The notes below the pieces were generated by a model that saw nothing but the letters and a program-made list of their open reading frames with translations, was not told where the DNA came from and did no database searches. The position numbers and the translations under genes were made by a program. This document shows, in pieces, positions 38,148 to 50,700 of a stretch of 64,000 bases of DNA (position 1 is its first letter; every line of letters begins with the position of its first letter). Origin of the DNA: Ancylostoma caninum (Eukaryota > Nematoda > Chromadorea > Rhabditida > Ancylostomatidae); assembly GCA_037903475.1 (NCBI GenBank), contig JBAJFG010000347.1, positions 2,170,001 through 2,234,000 on the forward strand. Reading direction: 5' to 3'.

Positions 38148-39451
38148 CCTCCCTCCCCCCTTTCCTCTTCTGATTTTTGTATCTATTCATGACAAACAAC
38201 AATAATAAATGGTAAATTAAGAAGCAAGTAAGAAATGTAAGTAAAAAGCATAAAAAGAGAGGTAAACCTTGCAAATTCAAAGAGACAGACATGTCTTTTT
38301 TCCGCGTTTCCAAACAAAGTCAGGAAATAAGTATTCTTGACTGTTTTTATTTTTTACATATCTTATACCTCTCGCATATTTTGCTTCAATGAACTTTATT
38401 TTCCTTTATTTACTCCTTTCACCTTTACGTTTCTTAATGATCTCATGCATCCATAGAATTTCCTCGATATTCCTCCTTAGATAAGGTTTCGAGCTTGTTT
38501 CTATCTTTGTAGTGGGTGGAAGGAATTACATACATCTGTCATCCCGAAAAGATATAGACAACGAGGATAGTTTCTATAGCTAGCGGGAAAGGATTGGTCC
38601 TTTTGAGATGGTGAATGCTTGGCTACCTTGATGGCTACTTCTCCTTCTATGAAATTCAAAAAAAATCGTTTGAGTTTGTGTAAATGCGACTGTTCCACCT
38701 ATTTGTGGAGATAGCATGAATGTCTTTTGACGACCTCATATTTTGCAATTAGTAACAACCTCTTAAGAAGGATTTTTTAAAGCACATATCAAGGTAAGGT
38801 ATCTTTTAAAAACTATGTATTAACAGAGTTTCTAAGATGAGCGCTACATACATATTTTCGCACGAGATCAAATATTTTATATTTTGTGGTCATTTGAAGA
38901 TGGTCTTCATACTTTTTTCAAATTCCCCATGAATGATGTTTGGCGAGTTGCTACGTGCAGACTTTGTGCAATCAATCAGGTTCTCTCATTGTTGTCAGCT
39001 TTATCTCTGTGGTTTGCGCCTCAGAAATTCTTGTAAACACTTGTTCTGCTGTAGAACACATGTTTTTAGGGCTTTGAATGCTCTTCCTTGTTCTCGTACG
39101 TCTGTCTTGACGTCATTCTTCAAGACGCTATTCTAATTTCAAAAAAAACATGTTATTTCACAGCCAGGGAGACGACGCTGTATTCGTTCCTGGCAGCATG
39201 ACCTTTGTGAACTTTTCCATATGCACTACATTTGCACCAGATGTCCCGTGCAAATGTCTGGTGATGCACATCTGTTTGTCACCTCGAGTTGTTGTCACAG
39301 TTCGCTTCATTCACCTTCATTCTTCGTGAGAAATATCACTTTATCCGGTAGAACAACGACCTTGAGATGTTGATACTCCTATCCTACTGCTCCTTATCGG
39401 TCAAATTTGTCGTTTGGAGGTGTCGCTGTTAGTCATTTTTGAGGCTAAATA
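38148..39451. other. Spacer without recognised features
   Basis: AT-rich. No exon, RNA gene or element boundary that I can support. Confidence 0.4.
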
Positions 39452-40674
39452 TTAGGTTGTCGCGAAAGTTCCCCGCCACTATTCGATCTTTTTTCAATTT
39501 TGTTTTTTTATTCAAAAAAGCTGATATTTAATGTACATATGAACCATTATTATCTACAACATATTGGCATCTAATCGGTAACTTGTGGATTCCGCTTGCA
39601 TAGAAATTCTGAGATTTTGATGTGAAAAACTCGTCGAGCCACTTTTTGAGTTGTTCGAAATCGTCGAACTTCCTGTCTCTCAGGTGATTGGATAACGACA
39701 AGTAAAGGTTGTAGTCTGTGGGCGCTAGGTCTGGTGAATGCGGCCAGAATATGTCATCCTAAGCTCTGCTGTTTTTGCTGGGTCTCTCTCGCAATGTGTG
39801 GACGAGCGTTGTCATGTAAGAAGTAAACTTTGTCTTGTTGCCCACGAAGAGCCGCAGCGGCGCGATCCAGTTGCCTACAGTAGATTTCGGCGGGGTTTGT
39901 TGGTAACAGTTCCCAGTGAATGATTCCTTTGCAGTTCCACCAAACACTGAGCATTACCTTCTGAGTGTGTATTTCTGTTTGCGGCGTTGAAATCCCAGGT
40001 TCGTTGCGTCCGAGTCACTGGCGCTTTCTCGTGTGGTTTGCGTAGAGGACCTACTTCTCATAACCGGTAACCAAGTAGTCCAGCCAGGTGAAAGTCCTTC
40101 GAAAAGTCAAAAGGTTCTTGCATGCACCCTGCGCACCTGGAGTTGGCGACTACTCAGATCGTGAGGTATCCATGCGCCGTACTTCCACGTCTTTCCGGCG
40201 CTGCGCAGGTGAACGGCCACTGTAATGTAATGACACCGGAGTTCATCTGCCAGTTCGGGTATCGCGGCGGGGATCCTCTTCAATTAGCTCTAGGAGTCGC
40301 TCCTGATCGACTTCAACTGGTCGACCAGATCGTGGTTTATCCATCAAGTCAAAATCGCCATTTTTGAACTTCCGAAACCAAACTTCGGCCGTGTCGTAGG
40401 AGACAGTTGAGGGACCCATCGCATCACATATGTTTTTTCTCGCATCTCTTGTACTGCTGTTTTTTCTGTATTCGTAAAGCAGAAGGAGTCGAACCAGCTT
40501 CGAGTCTAGGACGATTTCTTCGGCCATAATCCCAACCGAAAGCCAGGAGAAGAAAGGTGTAAGTAGTCCATTGACCAACCTTTATATACGTTTCGGATAG
40601 GAAGATCCAAAACAATCCTGAGGAAACATGTAAGATTTCGAAGTGAGTGGCGGGAAACTTTCGCGACAACCTAA
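39452..40674 (-). mobile_element. Mariner (DD34D-type) element, inactivated
   Basis: Inverted ends TTAGGTTGTCGCGAAAGTT are matched at 28 of 29 bases at both termini (left from 39452, right ending 40674), with TA target duplications at 39450-39451 and 40675-40676. Length 1223 bp. The transposase relic is on the minus strand (39528-40527). The ends are near-perfect, so this copy is younger than the ones at 5756 and 35876. Confidence 0.93.
39528..40527 (-). pseudogene. Broken mariner transposase
   Basis: The minus-strand ATG at 40527 begins a mariner transposase helix-turn-helix region (LVRLLLLYEYRKNSS, then FRKFKNGDFDLMDKPRSGRP). The frame shifts near 40260, continues in a second frame (ELADELRCHYITVAVHL), and shifts again. 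In the catalytic domain the usual VTGDEKW reads VTGYEK followed by a stop, so the first catalytic aspartate is lost. The second motif, HDNARPH, and the third, SPDLAPTDY, survive in other frames. Sized for about 330 residues when intact. Not functional. Confidence 0.88.
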
Positions 40675-40950
40675 TAGAAATCATTGCGCTGAACAAAGCA
40701 TGAGATTCACTCTTGACTTTTAAAGGACTTGATATGCTTCATGTTGCTTTCTGATTTATAGCCACAATTCTTCGTAGAAAATTTTTGGAGAAATGGAGTT
40801 TAAGTTACTCTTAGTTCCATTTATTACGTCATTGCACTTTCCAGTGTTGTATTTGTTGGGTTCCCGGTTCTACAGTTTTGCATTCTTGCTAGTCAGAGTA
40901 CATATAGGTTTTATCTCAATGTACTAGTGGCACACCCTCGTGGTGTATTC

Positions 40951-40952
40951 AA

Positions 40953-41022
<70 letters not shown>
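40951..41022. repeat. (AATA)n microsatellite
   Basis: Roughly eighteen uninterrupted copies of the tetranucleotide AATA, about 190 bp upstream of the first glucocerebrosidase start codon. Confidence 0.95.
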
Positions 41023-41023
<1 letters not shown>

Positions 41024-41214
41024 GTGTGAAAAATTCGTCACCGTCGTCCAACATGCACGTATATAAGTATCTTAATTTTTTCTACATTTTTAGTTTCTTT
41101 CGGTTTTTTGACGAGGTTCTTGCAATTTGGTCGCTTACATTTTTAGATATTTCTTTGGGTACCCATCAGCCATATCTTGGAAATTGTAGGTTCAGGGGCG
41201 TGCCTTTGAAGGAT

Positions 41215-44200
41215 ATGCTACTGCTGCTCATCTTCACTGTCATACTAGAACATAGTGGAGGTGCGCCATTTTCAATCACTTGTTGGATTTCATGATTTTA
41301 TCCTGTCTATAACTCTAGAAAAATAGAATTCTTCTTTAAGCTGACCTTCCATGTGTTCAAAAGGCGTATAAATCCACGGACCAGAATATCGTTTGTGTAT
41401 GCAATGCGACATATTGTGATGATGTAGAGGTATGCACATATTTGTGATAAAAAATTGCTGGGAAAATAATAGTCTACGATAATAATCTTTATTCCTTATT
41501 CTGTTGATGCTTTCATAATAGTTCATATATTCAAAGGTCTTGCGGCCAAGGCGTTTACTTGGCCTCTTCGTATGTCAGTATATTGCCTTTTCCGTGGAAA
41601 TTGTCAAAATAGGCTCTGGTCATACCTTTTCATCAGTGGCGGACGCAGAAAGTGGGCGGGGGAGGGGAGGAGTGGGAAAAAAGTGGGGTTTCCGCCGCTT
41701 GGGGACACAGATGGGAAATAAAATTAATAAAGTAATAATAATAGTGAAGAATAATTAAGAAAAATTATTAGTAAATGATGATAGAAAAAATAAATTAATA
41801 CAAGATTTTTATTGGTATTGTAAAGTAATTTCAAAAATTTGGCCGCCCATTCTCGCGGGGGGAGGCACTGCTTCTTGTTGGAAACTGAGGGCGGATTGAA
41901 TATGTGCACATAATATTTATTTATTTTGTTCATTTAAATGCACTCATTTGTCTGCCAATAAAAAAAATCAAGCACAGCTTACATCAATCAATCTCGGACA
42001 TCGATCAAAATTTCGGTTTCTCTTCTAAAAAACCTCAATGGGTCTTTTTTTTTGGCGGATCACAAGTTAGCTCTGGATGGATGCTATGCTTTAATTCCTC
42101 CATTATAAGAGGCCCTAAGCTACTTTATTTTTCATTTCTTGAGAGAATCACGTATAGAGTTGTGATCGGAGTTTCCTGGCGAATTAGACGATAAAAATTC
42201 TCGAAAATGAATATGAAACAGGACACTGTCCTCTGGCCAAAAAATACGTGGTGCTGTTTTCTAGATTGATGCATTAGTTTATCATGTGTGAAGCATTAAA
42301 AAGAAAAAAAAGCGGTGAAACAATGGGGAACATCAGGGAAACAGAAAATGAAAAGCTTCGCCAACATCTATTTTGATCAAATTTCAGCTGGATTGAAGTG
42401 GTAGGCTTTCTTAGATGCAGAACAATAGTTTCTTTAGCCCGTGAGCACCATCGCAAGTGGAAAAGCCTTGGTCTATGTGTCGTCACTGGCAGGGAAGCGG
42501 TTTCATAAATCAACAATACCTATTTCTGAAGATAGTAAAACAGGCAAGTGTAGTCGCTCTTCAATACCGTATTCTAGGGGAAATGGCTCGATATATACGC
42601 ATTTGTTCAGCTACCGTCAAGATATCAGTTGACGCTCGCCAAGAATTCCAGTCAATTATTGGATTTGGTGGTGCATTCACAGATTCAGTGGGAATAAATC
42701 TTAATTCACTGAGTAAAACCACTCGACACAGGTTACTGGAAGCTTATTTTGGTAAAAACGGTAAGTACTCTAGTTCACTTCTCATATTTGAACTTCAAGT
42801 CGTAAGTGGGTATTGGCTTTATTCGCCTGCTTGCTAGGAATTGGCAGCTTTATGACTGAAAATTTAGGAATCGGCTACAATCTGGGCAGAGTACCAATCG
42901 CAAGCACTGATTTTTCCACGAGAGAGTACAGCTACGCCGATGTCGAGGGTGACATGAAAATGATCGAATTTTCACTCGCAGATGAAGACTTTGATTATAA
43001 GGTGAGGTAAATCGACGTTACTTTTGAACACAACCGGTTGGGGGGGGGAACTGAGGTCTCCGCTGAAAAGGAGACCCACCTGGCTGAATTCCAAAAATTT
43101 TTTTTTTGCTTCAAGTGTTAGGAATGAATTACCAGCAAGCTGTAGTAGAAAAAAGAGGGTTGGAACGAACTAATGCAGAATTTTCTAACCAATCTGAGGT
43201 TTGTTCCGAAGGTCTAAGGACATAAGGTTAGTTCTGAAAAATTTGTCGATCTCTCGAGAGCGGATCGGATTTTACTCCGACTTCCGCTACCCCTCAGCTT
43301 TTATACTCCATTTCGCCGAGCTTGAATCCACAGCTGAGGCAGAAAAACGAGGAAAGACTACATGAACGAGCGTAGTTTCGAAAAAGCATCACCTTGACCA
43401 ACTCTGTTCCAAGCTGTGAGAAACGGCAGAAGTATGCATGTTTACCGCTTACCATTACAGTTTGCTGTCAAATTCATTTTCATTTGGTTAGGAACACCCG
43501 TCCCCGATTAAAAACACCTACGGAGCAGGTAGAGAGACCAGCGATTTCAGATCCCATACATTTTGACTGCTATGAACCTCACTGGTGGTAACATCCGGCT
43601 TTTCGCGTCACCATGGAGTGCCCCAGGATGGATGAAAACAAATGGTCGTATGAAGGTGAGTTCGAATACTATAGAGCATAACCCAGGTAGTTTACTCGTC
43701 CACAAAGCAGCTGAATATCTGGCTCGCTTGTTTTGACTTTCGCTCCTTATGATACATGAAATTCAGGGTGGAGGAACATTGAAGGGCAAAGTGAATGGCC
43801 CATACTATCAAACGTATGCCACATACCTTGTCAGGTTCGTGGATGAAGAGACGGTTCATCACCGTTTTTCTGGAATGCTCCTTGGTTCAGGTTTTTCGAA
43901 GAGTATGCCAAGAATGGAATTCCTTTCTGGGGTATGACCCTACAAAATGAACCAACTTCTGGTGCACTGCCATTCTACGGGTGGCAGACGATGCTTCTCA
44001 CTGCCAGTATGGAAAGGTTAGTTCATTACCGAGCCTCTATATGTAGCCCATTCCAACTGACGTCAATATTCTCGGAGTATTTTAGGGATTTCGTCAAAGG
44101 CATTCTTGGTCCCTTATTCAAAAGTAATAGTGCGACGAAAAATTTGAAAGTGATAGCACTCGACGACAATCGGCTTTCGTTACCTGGATGGGCTGACATT

Positions 44201-45956
44201 GTGAGTTAACATCTGGCTTACTTCTGCCTTCGGACATCATTTTGACGTCGTATCTGACCTGATTGGTTTCTTCTTCAGGTGGCGATCTTGGAAAGGTAAT
44301 TTTTATATCTTAAATTTACTCAGGAAACCATTCATATTCTGAACCCAAAATTTTGAAATTTATGACCCGATGATATGTGAGTTAGATTGCTCACTAGCGA
44401 TGCGGCACAAAAAATCTCGTTTCTCCCGTGCCGAAGGTTAACTGCTTCAGCTCTAGATTGGGCCCAGAAACATCTGCATTTTCATTCACAACTTATCTTT
44501 CGGGATAGAGTCTTGGGAATTTCAGAAGCTAAGAACCGAAGAAAGTAAGTATTTCGCGAGGGTGCGGTATCGATATAACTATGTAGTGTGGCGGTCATTC
44601 TGCATAGAAAAAAGTGAAAAATGAAGGAAGTTCGATATTACGAAGAGAAAACGGGCATAGTTTTAATTCTACTTTCATTTTTTCTTACTGGCATTTATTT
44701 CTTTCATGTCACCATATCTGAACTTCGATTATTTTGTACTGAAGTTGATTATTTTGTACTGAAGTTGCGCCTCGTGTAGAATTAGTGATACACTCACCTA
44801 ATATCCCTGTCCACAAATAATGCCTCCTATTTAAGATCTTCAATGATCCAGAAGCGACGAAATATGTGGATGGGATTGGTGTGCACTGGTACTTGAACTT
44901 TCTCATGCCGGCCAGTGTGCTCACAACAACACACAATCGCCATCCAGACAAATTTTTGTTAGCCACAGAGGTAGAGACATAAACAGGACATATTTCGAGA
45001 ATCTCAATATCATAAGGCTGTTGTGAGCTGTTTACATCTAGGCCTGCGCTGGATCAACTTTTATACATGGACCAGTTATGGGAGACTGGTACAGGGCAGA
45101 GGAGTACGCTGAGGACATCATTACGGTAGAGAAGATTTAAATAGTTTAAGTAGTTGATCTGGTTTGTTACGGCGCTTTGATTTTCAGGACCTAAATAATT
45201 TTGTTGCTGGCTGGACCGACTGGAACATATGCCTCGACGAACGGGGTGGTCCAAATTGGGTCAGCAACTTTGTGGATTCACCTATAATTGTCAACGCGTC
45301 GGCAGACGAGTTCTACAAGCAGCCCATGTTCTATGCCATGGGGCATTTCAGGTACGTAATTGCGCATATTTGAAGACCATATTGTTGATGTGGACATAAA
45401 TCCCGGACTATCATCCCGTAGATTTATAAGGGAAACCTAGATTTTGCATGCTATTTTTTCCTCAGAAACAGAAGCGAAATTCTTCTCAAATTGATGAAAT
45501 TCGTCAATTCCTTCAAAATCCACTAGTGCCGATTTATCATCTCTGATTTTTAAATTTTACACTGTGCAAACATTTTTTTTACATTTTTAGCAAATTTATT
45601 AAAATGGACGCAGTACGGATAGCTACAAAAGTGGAAAGAAAGCAGGGAATCTTAGCGACGGCCGTTGATTATGAAGGCAAAGTTTTTCTTGTTTGCGATT
45701 TTCTCAAATAAGGACTGTATCCGAATATTCTATGGCTGAATTTGTACAGACTGCTACTGTCAAAATTGTTTGAGTTCAAAGTTACTTTGTACTAATTTTC
45801 GCCAACCCTTATTTTATAGGTCGCCGAACTTTGGTGCTACTTAACCAACGTGACTTTTCACAGGATGTGCAAGTCAATGACTTAGCCACGGGACATCATC
45901 TTCATCTTACACTAGAACGCCGTTCTATAGCCACTGTATTGTGGGATAAGCAATAA
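41215..45956 (+). CDS. gba: Lysosomal acid beta-glucosidase (glucocerebrosidase, GH30), copy 1
   Basis: Hydrolyses glucosylceramide to glucose and ceramide in the lysosome. Exons: 41215-41260, 41341-41429, 42438-42543, 42611-42760, 42868-43001, 43551-43655, 43767-43834, 43891-44016, 44086-44200, 44836-44970, 45042-45125, 45188-45351, 45591-45676, 45820-45956; phases agree and give 514 residues. A short hydrophobic signal peptide ([11 protein letters not shown]) leads to the conserved Cys pattern PC...VCVCNATYC with its N-glycosylation site. The acid/base Glu253 lies in TLQNEP and the nucleophile Glu358 in LATEAC, the 105-residue spacing of the human enzyme. Other family signatures are [35 protein letters not shown] and FYKQPMFY. 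Introns 3 and 13 have GC donors. Intron 2 carries a hAT-type MITE. Both catalytic residues present, so probably active. Confidence 0.95.
41634..41876. mobile_element. hAT-type MITE copy in a glucocerebrosidase intron
   Basis: Starts CAGTGGCGGACGCAGAAAGT and runs through the same G-run, ATTAATAAAA core and CCCATTCTCGCGGGGGG tail as the element at 17507-17778. The terminal GTCCGCCACTG is missing, so the right end is damaged. It lies inside intron 2 (41430-42437) of copy 1. Confidence 0.75.
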
Positions 45957-45960
45957 TAAA
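45955..45960 (+). terminator. Polyadenylation signal of glucocerebrosidase copy 1
   Basis: AATAAA overlaps the last two bases of the TAA stop codon (45954-45956), implying a very short 3' untranslated region. Confidence 0.6.
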
Positions 45961-46617
45961 TCTATTTTGTTTTCAAGTGCTTTTCCAGAATTGGTGCAAT
46001 ACCACGAAACAAAGCACTAGATAAAAAAGATAAAAATTGAAAAAATCATGAGAAATGAAGGATGCGAAGGAACTACGTACATATGACCGACCGCCATCTG
46101 AAACGAACAGTACGAAATGAAATGAAGAAGCAAAAAACTCTTGTCACCTTATTATGACGGTGATGATTCAAAAAACCTCTCCCTCGGAATTTTAAATGCC
46201 GAAGGTGAAACGTAAGGTGGGTGAACTCGGTTGCATCAATGTTTATATTTGCTTGATATCACTAAATGAATAGTGATGCAGACCATAAAATTCTCCTGAG
46301 CACCATAGCACCTCATAGCACCATTTTTCATATGTTGGTGTAGCAGTTCTGCTTTTTCTACCTCTGCCAGTTGGATAGTATGTCTGTTAGCCCAAAGGTG
46401 ACATCTGAGGTCACTTTGTCTGCAATTACGACTTTGCCCGCAGAATGCGTCATGGAGGAGATTTTACTAAATGGCAGTAGGAAAACATCAGAGTGGAAGG
46501 GATCACACCACATACATATCAAAAAAGTGTAAAAATTTGATTATCTGGCCGACTTCGGGACGAGGTCGTAATTGCGGAGAAAGTCGACCCAGATGCCACC
46601 TCTGCGCCACCAGAATG

Positions 46618-46719
46618 TACGTCTTCGTGCAAGATTTCTCGGCGAACACTACGCCGATAGCGGCTCTGTACGTCTTCGTGCAAGATTTCCCAGCGAACAC
46701 TATGCCCATAGCGGCGATT
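46618..46719. repeat. Two-copy 51 bp tandem repeat
   Basis: A TACGTCTTCGTGCAAGATTT unit of 51 bp occurs twice in a row with about five differences. The unit is a multiple of three, so open frames run through it on both strands; these are not called as genes. The rest of the spacer 45957-47702 shows no supported gene. Confidence 0.8.
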
Positions 46720-47702
46720 TGATGTGACCAAATAAATCATTTTTTTCTTGGCAAACGGATGTACTGTTGCAGGGAAAATTTAAGCTGTCTGGATTATATC
46801 CCCTGGTGCTTACTGGTTGCGCGGCAGTTCACACAAGAGAAGTGGGCGCAGACACTTAAGTATGGGCGTGGCAATTCGCGTTGCTGGACCCGTGATTGGC
46901 TAATTACTGCCGAGAGAGCACGTTGCACATGAGGATTCTACCTCGTTGGTGTCGACTACTGATGGTAGAAGAGAGCGTATTGAATCCTGCAACGAGACGG
47001 GAAATTTCCCGTGTAGCCGAAAGAAATGTGGTTCGGATAGCATGATGCGTTACTCAAGATGACATGAGGACAGGTCATGACATGAAGTTTGCTGCAGATG
47101 GTTGATTTTACTGGTCACTTTTGCATTTTCTCCAGCGCTTTGGTACCCAAGCTCACTGAAAGGCTAACGATCTGCTGGATTTGGTGATGTAAACTAGACA
47201 TGCTATGATCCTGCTCAGCAAATGTGTTCATTAGTGCTGAAAATTAGCGTTTTTCCTCAGGGAAAGCGTATCCGACGCGAATATCGGTCCATAGTTCCAC
47301 AAAATCGCCATGGATATTTGTTTTGGGTATAGGTGCCATATTTCAGAACACGGCCATCAGAAGAGGCTTATCAAGACACACAGCCTCACGAGATTTCTTC
47401 CCTCTTTGCTCTACAATGCGGGAAATATCCATGACCTCATCGATTTATCCTTCTCAACGGCACCGGACACTAGTCGGTTTTGCTTGTGCTCTGGTGGTTC
47501 TCTTTTACTATCTCATTTAACTTTAACGCTGATTGACATTGTGAGGGTGAGGAGTTGTATGTCCTTCGAGTTCCCTTATATGGCAAGATTCGATGGTGTT
47601 AAACTTCACCTTTTCCACTCTTCTCCAGATTTTTTAAGATGCTTTCTCATTGCAGTCTCTTCGTCGTCAGTGTACATATTTGAGAAGACGTGAGAAACTC
47701 CG

Positions 47703-50700
47703 ATGGCTGCCTTGTTATTCAGTTCTAGGTTAACAATATTATGGACTGCTTTGCTATTCACATTGCTTGGGCTTCTTCAAGGTAAGGACTCATCCTTATT
47801 GTGTAATAGCGACATTATCACAATTGAGATTCTAGCGTTTTTCACCGTTCCATCTATGTGGATAAAAGGATGAGATGAGATTTTCTGCATAGCTGCGATG
47901 CTTCTGCAAAGACATTTTTTTTCGTATGGAATTTGTATGTTTTGCGAAAAACGTGGCGAAAATCACTATAGCCCACGATTCTTGTCCACTTGAAGGCATG
48001 GCCCATCTCATAATTGTTTTCGAGATTTCCACACGGAAAGTAGCTGCTAATCTTGATGGTATACTTGGATCCGTTCAAAATTGCCGAAAACCCCTTTTTC
48101 CAGCCCCAAATCGTGGAGAGCTTTTGAGCAGAGCTAGGGACGGAGACTGGGTGGGAGTACGCGCTTTCTGTTTAACACACTCTCGGGAGTGCACCTTGCG
48201 AAGAAATTCGTACTCTTTGTAATGGTCCCGCCCTTCTTAACAAGGTAAAAAGTGCGCTGAAGTGAGACCGGGGAGAAAAGTACATGGTGCGGGAACCCCG
48301 TAGTTCCCGCTCCGTGCACAGGCTCTCAGCGGTTAGGGACCGAAAACGGGGTTCTCGGTTGTTTTACACGGAGTCATGTATACCTGTGTGAGCAGGAGCT
48401 CCTCAAAATTATTTTTATGTGGAAATCTCGAAAAGGATTTTGAGGTGGGACGTCCCGCTAACTATGGCTAATCTGAAAAAGGCTCCATATAATGTTCATA
48501 ACTTTGTTCAGCCGACCGTCCATGCGCTCGAAAAATCTATGGATCAAATCCCAAAAATATAGTCTGTGTGTGTAATGCGACTTATTGCGACGAGATCCAG
48601 GTAGTTTTTCAAGCACTTTCTGAGATGAGTTAGCACTCTTTATGCAAAAAAATGCACAGTAAAATATTTGTTCAGCAATTGCTCAACACTACATGAGGAC
48701 TCCAAGGTTTAATAAAAAGGGTGGTGGTTGGGCATCCCTTGTCTTCCTTGACTATTCTTTTAATAAGAATGTGAGGTTTATCAGCGAAAAAAAACAGCTT
48801 AGCGCCAGAGAAGGGGAGCGGTTAGGCATGCCTCTCACTATGTAATCCCCTTTAGGCATATAATTTTTCTCTCGCGCCAGAGGTGCTGCAAGCTTAAAGA
48901 GTGTGCGAAAATTCCCTCTGCTACTGTGCATGCCCATACTGTCTGCCTGTGGAGACCAGTAGCGGGAGAGTTAACGAGAAGATAATTTCGGGAATAGTCT
49001 ATTTCAGAAGTACGTACATGTTTCCAAAAGATGATAAGCATCGTTAATGTGGAAGTCAGAAATGGCTAAAAATGATCATGCTCCATTTCTTTTGAACTGT
49101 CTTTAAACGATTACAGGGCATCACGTACATCCCAAGTGGGGGAGCGGTTGTGTACGTATCATCAGAGTCCGGAAAGCGATTTCAGAAATCTGTGGTTTCA
49201 TTCAGGGAAACCGCTGCAATTAGTATGTTCCCTACTATGTATGTTCACCTTTGAAGAAGTAAACAAAATACCTGTGCGGATCAGGTACCGTAAGGATAGA
49301 AGTTGACGCACGTCGAAAGCATCAGTCAATAATTGGATTTGGTGGGTCATTCACGGATGCTGCCGGTATCAACATGGCAGCATTACGCCCAGAAACTCGT
49401 CAAACACTCTTGGAGTCGTATTTCAGCAAAAACGGTGAGCACTTTCCACATGATTTCCGAGTGGCTGGACCCTTGGGCTCAATTTAAGCTTTTTTTCAGG
49501 GATTGAGTACAACTTGGCTAGAGTGCCAATCGCCAGCACAGATTTCTCGACAAGGGAGTATAGCTATTCAGAAGTGCCAGGCGATATGAAAATGAGTCAA
49601 TTTTCGCTTGCGCCTGAGGATTTCAAGTACAAGGTAGTAGTTATCATATGCAGCGCCAAGTGGAGGGTGTAAACAGCTTTTGTAGACTGCCTGGCCGCAC
49701 CCAACCATGTGGTACTTGTACCTTGTGGGCGTATTGGTTGTTTGACCTTTTGAAAGCACTGATCCTGAAGGAATTCGCGCAAAAGAAGCGAAAAACATGT
49801 GGAGCCCTCGAAAAGCTCGGTTTTCTTGGGGAAAAGCTCCAAACGTTTCGTAGTTTTGTGCCGTTTATAGATGTACTGATGCATGCACGAAGGCAAAACT
49901 GTGACCATGCCATACAGAATTACATACAGAATTAATATATACCATTCCATACAGACTTACATACAGAATTACGAATCAAGGCATGTCATTGGATCGGTTA
50001 TTGTGAGAAATTTTCACCCATACTTTTCATAGGAGGTCAATTGATGCACTGATGGTGAAAAATGCACTCTCTTGTAGTGTAGTCCTCTCATGTATCGTTA
50101 AAGTAGTTACTGTAAGGTTGAAAAATGAAATAGGACAGCATTTTCGGCAGGAAAATGGTAGTGGCATGCCAAATGATGTTGACACCGGTGATCTGTGCCT
50201 CAAGTAATCCCGGAATGGAAAATTTGAGAGGAACCTGTGAGATACCGTGTCGTATCAACATTATTTCACATCTCAATACTATCTCCTTCCGGAAGCTAGT
50301 ATTTTCTCCTATTTTCCTGCAGTACTCCAAGTGCAACAAGACAAGAACGAGGCTACGGTACAAAATGATCACAACGCCCTATATGAAGTAGAGGCAGAAA
50401 TTCCCCACGATAACCGATCCGATGACAAGTGAAGATTTTGAATTTTGCTCCTATCGTAACGAACAAGCGGGGAAGGCTGGGTTTCGCGTGAGTTCACCAT
50501 TGAAAGTGTGGTTATGGAAATAATGGCAATATACCAATATAGCAGTAATAATAGAATTATACAGCTGACCACTACCTAACAATAAACCTGGCTTTGCTAA
50601 TTCCAAACGAATAATTGAAGATAAACTAGTCCCAACTATACCTGGTCACAAACCAAGCAAAAAAAAACGTATCGATATCTTTATGGGTAGCGTTGTTGGT

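Noticed and set aside
44279..44296. Short GTGGCGATCTTGGAAAG segment after a TTCTTCAG acceptor, ending at a GTAATT donor
   Set aside because: Copy 2 has no equivalent, and exons 44200 and 44836 already join in phase 0 with continuous homology.
47310..47693. 127-codon open frame just upstream of glucocerebrosidase copy 2
   Set aside because: No family resemblance; the better start for copy 2 is the signal-peptide exon at 47703.
49597..49950. Three overlapping minus-strand open frames in glucocerebrosidase copy 2 intron 5
   Set aside because: Overlap the 3' end of a real plus-strand exon and show no motif.
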